A DNA stretch of 64,000 nucleotides from Eustoma russellianum (lineage: Eukaryota; Streptophyta; Magnoliopsida; Gentianales; Gentianaceae). Numbering within the stretch: position 1 is the stretch's first letter; every line of letters begins with the position of its first letter. The translations under genes and the position numbers were made by a program. A model generated the notes under the pieces. That model did no database searches. It saw only the letters and a program-made list of their open reading frames with translations, and had not been told where the DNA came from. The DNA lies in the NCBI GenBank assembly GCA_036186865.1, contig AP025071.1, positions 12,992,475 to 13,056,474 of the forward strand. Direction: 5' to 3'. Positions 22,342-32,601 of the stretch are shown here, piece after piece.

Positions 22342-23712
22342 CAAGGAGGGCTAGAGAACTTGGACATCAAGTTGGAACCTTCTTGTATAAACATGTTCAA
22401 GATGAACCTAAAACTCATTGGGTTCACCTCATGGAACCCACATTGTGAACATTTCCCCCCCCCAAAACGTGTGTTCTTTATTTCTGAATTTTTGTCTTTT
22501 TTTCTTATCATCCTTGTTTTTATGTGTTTGCTTTGTAGGTGCATGCAAAGTCAAGACAAACGGAGGTCCACAAATGGTTAAAGGCGCGTGTTTCAAAAAA
22601 GGGAGACAAAAAAATGTTTGTCATGAAGAGAATGTTTGTCTCAACAAACACAAATTCAAATGTGGTCCAAGATGGAATTCATGTTCAAAAGAAGCTCAAA
22701 ATATCCCCAATAACCAACAAAGGGGGCGGCCAGATTTGAAGTCAAATTGAAGATCAACTTCAAGTTAAACTTGAATTCAAATTCAACCATGATTTGAATT
22801 TCAAGTTTCAACCAATTTGAGACTAAAATTTCAAGAAGTTTTGAGCCACCTTTTGAACCATCCACGCGCCATTTTGAAGAAAGAAGGAGATGAGATCACA
22901 ACTCAAAATTGAATCTGAATTTGAATTCAAATTCAAACTCAATTTGAATTCATTCTTCAACCGACCTTTGAATTCAATTCCAACCACTTTATCATCATCA
23001 AATCAGATCTCCAACACCCTCATTATTCATCAAACACGGCTGGAAAGAGAGGGGAAGATGATCAGCAACCAATTCAAAATGATCTCAAAATTCAAACTCA
23101 ACTTGAATTCAAACTTCATCCAACTTTTGAATTCAACTTCATCCACATCCTACTCATCAAAACAGCTCTCCAAGGCCTCGTTTGGGCATCCTACACATGG
23201 TTGAAGCATTCTACAAGCATTTCAAATTTTAGCTAGGATTTGTTTTAGTTTTGAATTCAAACAAATTTTAATTTTAAATACTTGTTAGCTAGTTTTATTT
23301 GAAATAATTTCTACCTATTTAAGGCTGATAGGGACAATTTTCAGCCTATAAATAGAGCCCTTGGGGCGCATGGCAAAGACCAAAATGGAGAGTTTTCCAA
23401 TCAATATATTTTCTTCTTGATATTTTTCTTCACTTCTTGTGAGACTTTGTTTTCTTGGTTTTGCATTAAAAACCTAATTTAATATCCTTCAAAGTTGAGC
23501 TTTTTGAAGGTGTTGCCATTGTTCAAAGGTGCCGTCCAGGAGGGCCATTGTGGTTTTCCTGATCAACGACCATCTTGAAGTGTTGGTTCTTGCTGTTGAA
23601 CCAATCGTTTGTCTCACTAAGGAAGCAAGGGGAATTCTTCTTCCTTGTGCCTAATCCATATTGAAGGACGTTTGGAAGGTTGAATTGTTGGAGCCCACGA
23701 CTTGCATGCATT
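22299..23712 (+). repeat. Gypsy element 1 3' LTR
   Basis: 1.41 kb, starts TGTGAGGATC, has the pol tail to 22341, two or three GAATGTTTGTC motifs near 22610, GGGGGCGGCC, long TTCAAATTCAA tracts and TATAAATA at 23347. It ends at CTTGCATGCAT, where it runs directly into RT coding sequence of another element (23713). The last bases of the LTR (TCA) are missing. Confidence 0.8.
23347..23354 (+). promoter_or_regulatory. TATA box of gypsy element 1 3' LTR
   Basis: TATAAATA in the same context as 15726-15733. Confidence 0.65.
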
Positions 23713-24430
23713 ACAACCTTAAGAAGTGTTCATTCCGCTTAGAAAGTGTTGTATTCCTAGGATTTGTGATCACATCTGAGGGAATAGAGATGGATGAAGA
23801 GAAAGTAAGATCGATCACTGAATGGCCTATTCCTAAGAATGTCGGAGAAGTAAGGAGCTTTCATGGGTTAGCTAGTTTTTATAGGAGATTTGTAAAGGAC
23901 TTTTCATCTATAGCTGCCCCTCTAAATGAGATTGTGAAGTAAGATATGCCACTCAAGTGGGGATAGTCACAACAAAAGGCATTTGAGGATTTGAAGAGAA
24001 GGCTGACCACTGCACCCATACTTAGGTTACCTAACTTTGATGAAACCTTTGAGATTGAGTGTGATGCAAGTGGAGTGGGCATAGGTGCCGTTTTGACCCA
24101 AGCCAAGAAGCACGCAGCCTATTTTAGCAAAAAATTGAAGGGAGCTTCCTTGAACTATTCCACTTATGACAAAGAACTTTATGCTCTAGTAAGATCCCTC
24201 CAAACTTGGCAACACTACCTTCAACCTAAGCAGTTTGTCATTCATACAGACCATGAGAGCTTAAAGTATCTTAAAGGGCAAGGTAAGTTAAATAAGAGAC
24301 ATGCCGAATGGGTAGAATTTATAGAGCAGTTTCCTTATGTGATTAAGTACAAGTAAGGTAGAGATAACATCGTTTCTGATGCCCTTTCTAGGAGGTACGC
24401 CTTAGTTACCAAGTTATCTTCCCAATTGCT
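23713..24430 (+). pseudogene. Gypsy element 2 RT end and RNase H, 5'-truncated
   Basis: Starts in mid-RT thumb right after an LTR (NLKKCSFRLESVVFLGFV) and continues EGIEMDEEKVRSITEW, GLASFYRRFVKDFSS. RNase H: FEIECDASGVGIGAVL, YSTYDKELYALVRSL, HTDHESLKYLKGQGKL, with the catalytic Asp kept, unlike element 1. Stops occur at about 23940, 23966 and 24354. The fusion of LTR end to internal RT means PBS, gag, protease and the RT palm were deleted, probably by unequal or illegitimate recombination between neighbouring elements. Confidence 0.85.
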
Positions 24431-25902
24431 AGGCTTTGAGTCTCTTAAGGGGATGTATGCTAATGATCATGACTTTGGCACTATCTTTGAAGCATGCCAG
24501 GAGACGCCCTTTGGATAGTTCTATTTGCATGAGGGGTATCTGCTTAAGGAACAAAAGTTATACGTGCCACAGTGTTCCATGAGAGAGTTATTAGTAAAAG
24601 AGGCACGTGGAGGAGGGTTGGTGGGGCACTTTGGAGTGTTCAAAACCTTGCAGACACTAAAGGAGCATTTTTACTGGCGACACATGCGTACGGATGTTGA
24701 GAAAATGTGTAGCTACTGCATCAATTGCAAACAAGGCAAATCTAAGTCCCAACCACATGGCCTTTACACGCCTTTGCCTGTCCCAGAATCACCTTGGATA
24801 GACATTTTTATGGACTTTGACTTAGTCCTCCCTAGGTCTCGAGTTGGGAGGGATAGTGTGTTTGTTATAGTTGATAGATTCTCTAAGATGGCTCATTTCA
24901 TTGCATGTAAATTAGTTGATGATGCCACTCACATAGCTGATTTGTTCTTTAGGGAATTTGTTAGGTTGCATGGCATGCCTAGGACCATAGTGAGTGATCG
25001 AGACACTAAGTTCATTAGCCACTTCTGTGTCTTATGGGGAAAGCTAGGCACTAGATTGTTATTTTCCACCACTGCGCACCCACAAACCGACGGCCAAACT
25101 GAGATTGTTAATAGAACTTTGTCTCAACTCTTACGTGTCATCATTCAGACGAGTTTAAAGAATTGGGAGGATTGTTTATCATTCATTGAGTTTGCATACA
25201 GTAGAAGTGTTCATCATAGTACATTGCATAGTCTTTTTGAGGTTGTTTATGGATTTAATCCTTTATCACCCCTTGATTTGATCCCCATTCCCGTGCATGA
25301 ATGAACTAGTCTTGATGGTAAACAAAAGCTGACATGATAAAGAGATTGCATGAAAAAGTTAAATCCCAATTAGAAGAAAAGAACAAAGCTTAGGCTAGGA
25401 GGGCTAATAGACATCGTAGCCAGATTTCATTTGAGTCAGGGGATCTAGTTTGGTTGCACCTCAGAAGGAAAGGTTTCCTAAAGAGCGAAGATCTAAATTG
25501 ATGCCACAAGGAGATGGTCCATTCATGGTCCTTGAACGAATTGGTACGAACGCTTATGTTCTTGATCTTCCGGACAGATATGGTTCCATTTCCTCTATGT
25601 TTAATGTTGCTGGCCTCACCCCCTTCAATGAAGATCATATTGATTCAAGGACGAATCCTTTTGAGGAGGGGAGGATTGATGCAGTCCAAGGTACCCATCA
25701 TGAGGACGTGCTAACTAAAGGCCCTATAACAAGAAGTAAAGCCAAACAACTTGGTTTTGAAGTTGGAAGATTCTTGTTAAGACATGTACAAGATGAACCT
25801 GTTTGCTTAGTAGGGGCTGTTGGAGTTTCCAAACGCGTGTTGAAGTCTAGACCAAGCATGCTGAAAAGAGCTGAAATTTACCCTAATTTTGTGGACGTGT
25901 AA
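24431..25902 (+). pseudogene. Gypsy element 2 integrase and C-terminal tail
   Basis: YANDHDFGTIFEACQE leads into integrase. The first zinc-site His is Arg (EARGGGLVGHFG); the Cys pair is kept (CSYCINC). The core shows Asp in FMDFDL, Asp in VSDRDTKF and Glu in QTEIVN; the SHFCVLWGK stretch lacks two residues found in element 1 (SHFWRALWAK). Stops lie near 24518 and at 25302-25304, with a frameshift before 25450. The tail (GPFMVLERIGTNAYVLDLP, DSRTNPFEEG) continues over the PPT into the LTR to a stop at 25902, further than in element 1. Confidence 0.85.
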
Positions 25903-26673
25903 CTCATTCATACAAACTCCACATTGAGTCATTCAAAAGTCAAAACACAAGTTCAGGATATGAACTAAATTTCCGAAGAAGGATTCATCTTCAAATTCGG
26001 CCTGCATCCGTAGGAAAAAGGCCAGTAAACCAAGGGCACCATTTCTGCCTAAAATCCAGCCACCTGAAAATTGCTTGAATTTTGTGGGCGCGTAACTCAG
26101 TCATGAGAACTCCGAATTGGGTCATTCAAAAGCCAAAACTCAAGATCATTTCAATGACGATCATATCGATTCGAGGACGAATCCTTTTGAGGAGGGGAGG
26201 ATTGATGCAGTCCAAGGTACCCATCATGAGGACGTGCCAACTAAAGGCCCAGTAACAAGAAGTAAAGCCAAAAAACTCGGTTTTGAAGTTGGAAGATTCT
26301 TGTTAAGACATGTACAAGATGAACCTTTGTTTGCTTAGTAGGGGCTGTTGGAGTTTCCAAACGCGTGTTGAAGTCTAGACCAAGCATGCTGAAAAGAGCT
26401 GAAATTTACCCTAATTTTGTGGACGTGTAACTCATTCATACAAAATCCACATTGAGTCATTCAAAAGTCAACACACAAGTTCAGGATATGAACTAAATTT
26501 CTCAAGAAGGATTCATCTTCAAATTCGACATGTATCCACGGGAAAAAGACCAGTAAACCGAGGGCACCATTTCTGCCTAAACTCCAGCCACCTGAAAATT
26601 GCTTGAATTTTGTGGGCGCGTAACTCAGTCATGAGAATTTCAAATTGGGTCATTCAAAAGCCAAAATTGAAGA
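25624..26673 (+). repeat. Tandem duplication, unit 525 bp
   Basis: 25624-26148 and 26149-26673 are direct repeats offset by 525 bp, each beginning TTCAATGA-GATCATAT and spanning pol tail, PPT, LTR start and 190-bp blocks. The PPT and LTR start therefore occur twice (second PPT about 26188-26200). Small differences (EDH/DDH, AKQL/AKKL) show the event is not very recent. Confidence 0.85.
25663..25675 (+). promoter_or_regulatory. PPT of gypsy element 2
   Basis: GAGGAGGGGAGGA, one base before the LTR start TGATGCAGTCC at 25677; it encodes Glu-Glu-Gly-Arg of the polyprotein. Confidence 0.8.
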
Positions 26674-27267
26674 TCAAGACCTGAACTAAATTTCTCAAGA
26701 AGTACACTTCTTCAAATTCGGAATGCATCCGTGGGAAAATACGAGTAAACCAGAGGCGCCACTTCAGCCTAAAATCCAGCACCCTTGTTTACTTCTTAGA
26801 GTTTGACCTCTTTAAGCCAATTGAATGGGTTCCAAACGTTTCAGTCTGGCTCCAAGACCAGAATATTTGTGCTTTATTACACTTTTGACTAGGATAAGTG
26901 TTAGGATGAGTTTTATCCTTATTTAAGCCATGTAAACCAATCTTTACATGAAGCTTGGTTGAAGAATAAAAATTCTGTTGCTTTTCTCCTTAGAAGGCAT
27001 CTTTGTTTTCTTGATTTCACACTAAAAATCAAGTCTAAAACCTTCAAAGTTTGAGCATGCTTGAGGCTTATTGCCAAGACAAGATGAGTGCTGCCTAGGA
27101 GGGTGTTTGTCATTTGCCTAGTCCGCACCATTCTTCAAGGATTGGTTGCTCATTTCAGCCTATCTAAAGACACTGCAAGCAAGGAGGAGCTTGTCCCTTT
27201 TGTGCCTAACCCATTGTTGGAGGAGAAGCTTGGATAAAAGAATGGGATCCTACTAGTGCTTCCATCA
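25677..27267 (+). repeat. Gypsy element 2 3' LTR with internal duplication
   Basis: Starts TGATGCAGTCC and ends GTGCTTCCATCA at 27267. The middle contains two copies of a block of about 190 bp (TTTTGTGGACGTGTAACTC and TTTTGTGGGCGCGTAACTC), and the whole start of the LTR plus the pol tail is duplicated (see the 525-bp repeat). The end part (GTGCTGCCTAGGAGGGTG, GTGCCTAACCCATTG) matches the ends of the other gypsy LTRs. At 27268 it abuts a different LTR in mid-sequence; a target duplication would be ATGGC (27268-27272). Confidence 0.75.
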
Positions 27268-28612
27268 ATGGCCAAGAAATTGATGCATGAAGTGGGAACC
27301 TTCCTTTACAAGCATGTTGAGGATGAACCAAGTCAAGATAGCCTACATTTGATCCATTTTCTACAAGCTTTAACTTAGTTTTTGAATCACGTTGTAATAT
27401 ATTAGTTAGTCTTGTGTGTATTGTTCATATTGTTGAGTGCTTAGCTTTCTTTCCTTTATAAATGGTTGTAAACTAACCAAGACATGTCCTAGTATGTTGC
27501 AGATGTTGTTTGGTCTATGTTTGTACCGATTTTAGGCAAAAGACGCTTGATGGAATCCATACCAAACGTCACACACCAAGTTGACTTGAAAGGGCAAGCT
27601 GGCAGGATGACACTTTTTAGTATTTCATCCATATCTCACCAACCACAACTCAACTTGACGTGATTCTAGTTGGAGGTGAAAGCTAAGAGGATAAGCTATA
27701 ATTTTGATGTTCAACACTTTCCCGAGAAAAGGCCTTTATCCAGCTACATAATCGTTGCAACAAACTGGCTACTTAGTCACCTGCTTCCAGAAGTCCACAT
27801 CCGGAGCAGGTCAACTTCAAATGGGCATAACTCACTCATTTCAGCTCTAAATGACGTCATTCTGGTGTCACAGCATATCTACAAGAAAAGATCTATAACT
27901 TTTATTTTATGTGCAAGAGTTGAATCTGATTGGAAGATAGAGTTATATTTCGAAACAATTCAGGGGTCAAATCTGGACAGATTTTGCTTTCTTAATTGTC
28001 CAAGTGGGATTCTCTACCAATCAGCTGCAAGGGACCACTCCAACTCATCAAGGACGTATCAAATGATATTCTAAATCAGGGGTAGCTGAACGAATGACAA
28101 ATCAAAGGCAAAACAACTTGCAAAGCAAGAAGTTTCAGCTGAGAAGACCTTCGCTGAAGTTATCAATCTTATTCCAACTTTCACTTTGTTTAACTTTCTT
28201 TCTTTGCTCCTATTGAACCCCAAACATTTGTATCTTCCCTTAGAAGCCTTATTTGGCTATTTAAGCATAGTTTAGGACAATGTAAAGGTACCATCTTAAT
28301 ATATATCAAAACCGCAAGTTTTTGTACCAAGGCTGTTTTCACCTTTCCTTTGAATCTCTTGATTCCCTTCTACAAACTTGAACAAGTTCTTGATTATATT
28401 AATTCATATGCTTGGGATGGATATTGTTTGAGAGGGTTTAAGGCTTGCTCAATCAAGTTGAAGTCATTTGCAAAGTGTTCATCAAACTCGGTTGAAATCC
28501 ATACGGTTGAAGTGTTAGGTGTTCTTGGAATGTTTTGCACCTTCATCCTTGGCTCCAGCTGGTTCCTTTGAGTTGAAGAAAGGTCCTACAATAGCTGAGT
28601 GTTTGTGCATCA
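27268..28612 (+). repeat. Gypsy LTR (second subfamily), 5'-truncated
   Basis: Begins inside the LTR at MAKKLMHEVGTFLYKHV, the same sequence as window positions 290-217 on the minus strand, and runs through GCAAGCTGGCAGGATGACA (matching 43.03 kb in reverse) to GTTTGTGCATCA at 28612, two bases before a PBS. CTATTTAAGC near 28255 is a possible TATA region. No gene. Confidence 0.75.
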
Positions 28613-28614
28613 AG

Positions 28615-28626
28615 TGGTATCAGAGC
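28615..28626 (+). promoter_or_regulatory. PBS of the interrupted gypsy element
   Basis: TGGTATCAGAGC directly after the LTR end; defines the strand of this element. Confidence 0.9.
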
Positions 28627-29284
28627 TATAAGGTATTCTACATCTCAAACTATCTTTGTTTAAGTTGCTGAAATTCTGAAAGTGTATGATGTTTGGTTAG
28701 GTACTGAATTGATCTGAATGTTTTTGGATTCCAACCCTTGAATTTAGTCTAAAACGTAGTTTAAGATGTTATCTAATGATTTGTAGTACTTTTTTAGGCA
28801 TTTAAAGAGCCATTAAAATCAGAAAAACCAAAAACTGTTAGCTAGTCACTAGGTTCTTAAATTCTTTTTTTCTGTAGTAGTTCACATCTTGTTTTCTTGC
28901 ATTTTTCTCCTAACAACCTGGGCATGAAACTTGATAAATCACCTACTAAATCTTTGATCATGATGTGGTAAAGTTGATTTAGTGATTTGGTATTGATTGG
29001 TTTAAGAACAAGCAAGGAAACCGCCTAAGTGTTCTGTTTGGTCCGCCAGAGAGCAGCCTGAATTGGAGGCTGGTTTCATTATTTCTTATCAAACTTTACT
29101 CAAAATTTGCATGAACATCCATAACAAGCTAAAATATAATGTGTTAGATTTTTTTTGAAGTTTGTTTGTAATTTGGCATAGGAAAATAGCAAGGAAAAAG
29201 GCCCCCGGGTAATTGCATTTCAACCGCATATCCCTCAAAAAGATTTTGTCCTAGTTTAAACTTATAGTCCTTAACATTTTTCAT
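28627..29284 (+). other. Leader of interrupted gypsy element, left half
   Basis: No ORF of interest. It resumes at 37582 after the Sirevirus insertion and ends about 37749, where a minus-strand LTR begins. Confidence 0.6.
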
Positions 29285-29289
29285 GTAAT
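29285..29289. repeat. Target-site duplication, left (GTAAT)
   Basis: GTAAT immediately before the LTR start TGTAGGATC; identical to 37577-37581. Confidence 0.95.
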
Positions 29290-32200
29290 TGTAGGATCTG
29301 CAAGGCACCACTAGAAGGGGAGGTTGAATAGTGGGTGCGGAAATTATGGTTTTTAAAATTTGTTTGAACCAAAAACTCAACTTCTGAAAACAGATTATGT
29401 TTTCAGGACCAGTTTTAAAATGTTTTTAAAACTAGGTTAGAGGTCTCCAAAAATTATGAAATGTTGAGAGAACTTAGCCTCAGATGTTATGAGGGTCCCC
29501 TAAAAATTTCAAATTAAAATTCAACCTTTAACCCCTTCAAAAACCGTTGGTACTCAGATTGTGCAAATCTGCCAGAAACGGTAGATGGTTTTGAAAAATT
29601 AATTCCTATTTCTGTGAACGTCCAAATGATCTGAAAATTTGACCAATAACTCCTCACACACTATATTTAAATGGGTTGAAACAGTTTTGGAAAATTCTTT
29701 TGGGAAGTAGGTCAAATACAATCAAAGTCTCAACCTTTGCAAGTCTGAAAATCAGACTGCACTAGTCTCAGAACTTTTGATGTTTGATTGACTTATACTT
29801 ATCCAAAAGGGTTGAAACTTGTGCCAAATTAACCCTAGAACGTGTGAGTATGTTTCTGGAAATTTTTATAATTTTTGGAAATCGTTTACTATTTTTAAGA
29901 ACGTGAACAAATCGGATAAACAGTGCAGAAACTGAAAAGTAAATGCTGAAAGTAAATTGCACCGAGAATTTTATACTGGTTCGGTTATAAACAACCTACT
30001 CCAGTCTTCAAGGAACACCTTCCTTGGTTCACACTAATCACACACACGCAGTACACCTTACCGCAGGGTTGATAGAGTTACACCTAACTCCAACCCTTTA
30101 CAAACCTTGTATGTCGAGTACAATTCACACGAACACCACCACCTCGCTAGAATGAAGATTGATCACACCTTGATCAATCTTTTACAAAGATGTATGAATG
30201 GTGGTTTATCTCAAGCCTATTCAAGATTGAAAGAATATGAATACAATAGGCTTACAAGAAGAAAGAAAGAAAGAGATAATGTAGAAGAAGAACTAGGCTT
30301 TTGATCACTTTGATTTTGCAATGCTTGGCCTTGTTTTGTTTGCTCTCTTCTTTTCCTTTTTAAGCTTGCAGCCGTCCCCCTATGGCATGTCTCCCTCTTG
30401 AAAATTATCTTTTAAGTCCTTGAGAGAGTGTAAGACATCATTGTGACAATGCCTTGCTTACTTGGCATCTTCCTATTGGATCATCATTTAGTCTTCGCTT
30501 ACTTGGCACCTTCTTATTGGCTCAATGTTGTCAACATGATGACATGGAAAAAATCTGAGATTACCACTTTAAACATGTGCCAATATCAATCATAAAATCA
30601 TACCATAAGTCAAGAGATACACCATAAATTGCAAGACAATAAAATTCTTCCATATTCATTGAGAAAATCGGCCATTAAGGTGTCTTGCCATGCTGAATTT
30701 TCAGCATGTGCATCAAGGGAATAAAGTCTAAATCATTACCATTTTTCTTTGAATTTTCACCATAAAAATGAATCAACAATACATGGTAAGTCTTGCTAAC
30801 AATTGAGAAATGAATTTGGACACAAAGTAGACTTAGAATTCGGCCACCATCACTTCACACATGCTGAAAAATTTCAGCATGTGTGATATGTCGAATATCA
30901 CACTTAATTACCTTACATAATATTCAAATCATTTCCATAACATCTTCAATTAATCCTCACAATTCAAGACACACAATATATGTATTTTAATCTTAAAATT
31001 TCGGCCATGATAATGTTAGTGTGCTGAAATTTTCAGCATGTGACATAAGAGAGATATATGTTGAATACTTACCTTTTGTAGCTTCTCTCTTTGATTCATC
31101 AATATTGTATGATTGATCCTTGACCAATCAATATGCCAACAAGGCTCCATATGTGCTCCATCTCAGCTGTATGTAACGTTGGATGATGTGTAACATGTGC
31201 TGAAATTTATTTTTGCTAACTTTGTAAAATAGTGCACATTTAATAATACACACATGTAATATTCCAACAGCCCTTAATTTAATTTTCTAGAACTCTTTAA
31301 GATGTATATCATATGTAAAAAGTGTCTAGATACGTGTCACATGATGTACAAGAAAAACGTTCCATGTTATGTGCGTAGAAAACCGAATTTTCGATATTTA
31401 TCGATTACCCGATTTTTCTCTAATTTAAATTCCAACTTTTGCACATGTTATATATATTATGTTATACATAATATATATAATATATACTTTAAATCTCAGC
31501 ACTTGGCTGGTTTAAAGTGGTACCATTAGCATGTGACAAAATTAAACTTGGAATCTTCACATTTTGGCCTTAATGTGGAGTAATTTGTGTGTGCCAACAT
31601 GGAAAGTATTTTTGGCTGATTATATCATGTATGGAACAAAAATATCATCATATTTTGATGTATATGGGCTGGCCATTTATTTATGGCAAGTACGTGACAC
31701 GTTGGCGAAGTTTCGGTATTCGCCCGATACGACAAATTTCGGTTTAGAAACTTTTATCATGTTGTATTTAATTTGTCATCACCATATCTTATATCATATG
31801 ATATAAGACCTGAATATACTCATAAATATGAGTTAAGTATAGTGGTGTGACATTAACGTACGTACGTAAAATATATAACGTGTCGGCAGTACGTTGGAAT
31901 ACATGTGTATGTGCCTTTATTTAAAAAATCTGAAAATATGTAAAATATATGTGTATTTGGCATGTACATTTATGGATGGAGAGGAGGAGAAGACTTTCCT
32001 TCTTTAGCCTTGTTGCCTTTGTGCCTTTTCCAAATGAATCTTCCTTTAATGAACTACTTAGTTTATTAAACTAAGTACTTCACTTAATGAACTAGTTGAG
32101 TTCATTAATGGTGGCACCTGAAAATAGTATAAACACAACAAATGTTTGCCATATGATGTAAGCTTTAATGCTTCATGGCTCGTTAGTACGGCAACATAAT

Positions 32201-32335
32201 ATATAAGCTAAATAAGGCAAGTAATGGGAAGTTATCATGCATACATGTACGTATTTATATATGTATACGTTTATACATATATATAAACATTCAAATTGCT
32301 TATTTTGAAATCACTCAAACCCTCTTATCTCTACA
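29290..32335 (-). repeat. Sirevirus 3' LTR
   Basis: Plus-strand ends TGTAGGATC and CTCTACA. It contains three ATGCTGAA-type palindromes (30689-31040). The small ORFs inside are shared with the other LTR only because the LTRs are copies. Confidence 0.95.
30689..31040. repeat. Three related palindromes in the Sirevirus LTR
   Basis: 30689-30708: arms CATGCTGAA/TTCAGCATG, 2-base loop. 30856-30885: arms CACACATGCTGAAA/TTTCAGCATGTGTG, 14 bp perfect, 2-base loop. Near 31022-31038: TGCTGAA/TTCAGCA. A half-site CATGTGCTGAAATTT lies at about 31196. All recur in the second LTR (35929 on), the 14-bp one with one mismatch. Confidence 0.9.
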
Positions 32336-32348
32336 ATCTCCCCCTTTT
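32336..32348 (-). promoter_or_regulatory. Sirevirus PPT adjacent to 3' LTR
   Basis: Minus strand CAAAAGGGGGAGAT ends exactly at the LTR start TGTAGAG; it is the plus-strand primer site for this element. Confidence 0.85.
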
Positions 32349-32390
32349 GATGATTTTCAAAATAACTTGTGTACATGATTTAAATGCTAT

Positions 32391-32521
32391 CTCTCCCCCT
32401 TGAACCATGCACAAATTTGAAATTTGAATTTCGAATTTCAAATCCGGCTCCCCCTTGATTTGTGCAATTAAGATCAATCAGTGTCTCTCTCCCCCTTAAA
32501 TCATGCTTTTCTCTCCCCCTT
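32391..32521 (-). repeat. Cluster of four extra PPT-like tracts
   Basis: Minus-strand AAGGGGGAG-type tracts at 32391-32401, 32447-32455, 32483-32497 and 32511-32521, giving five with the terminal PPT. Repeated PPTs upstream of the 3' LTR are a known Sirevirus trait. Confidence 0.85.
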
Positions 32522-32601
32522 TATTTTGGAAAGCAAATCAAAAGATGCCTGTAAAGAAAAATCATGCATTTCATATATGTGCGTTCGTAAGAGTTATTTA
32601 T

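Noticed and set aside
30107..30304. 65-aa ORF, identical at 35347-35544
   Set aside because: Identity is explained by its lying in the two LTR copies of one element. No start context, domain or independent conservation, so not a gene.
31564..31806. 80-aa ORF repeated at 36805-37047
   Set aside because: Again LTR duplication; substitutions between the copies include changes such as Asp/Val with no sign of constraint.
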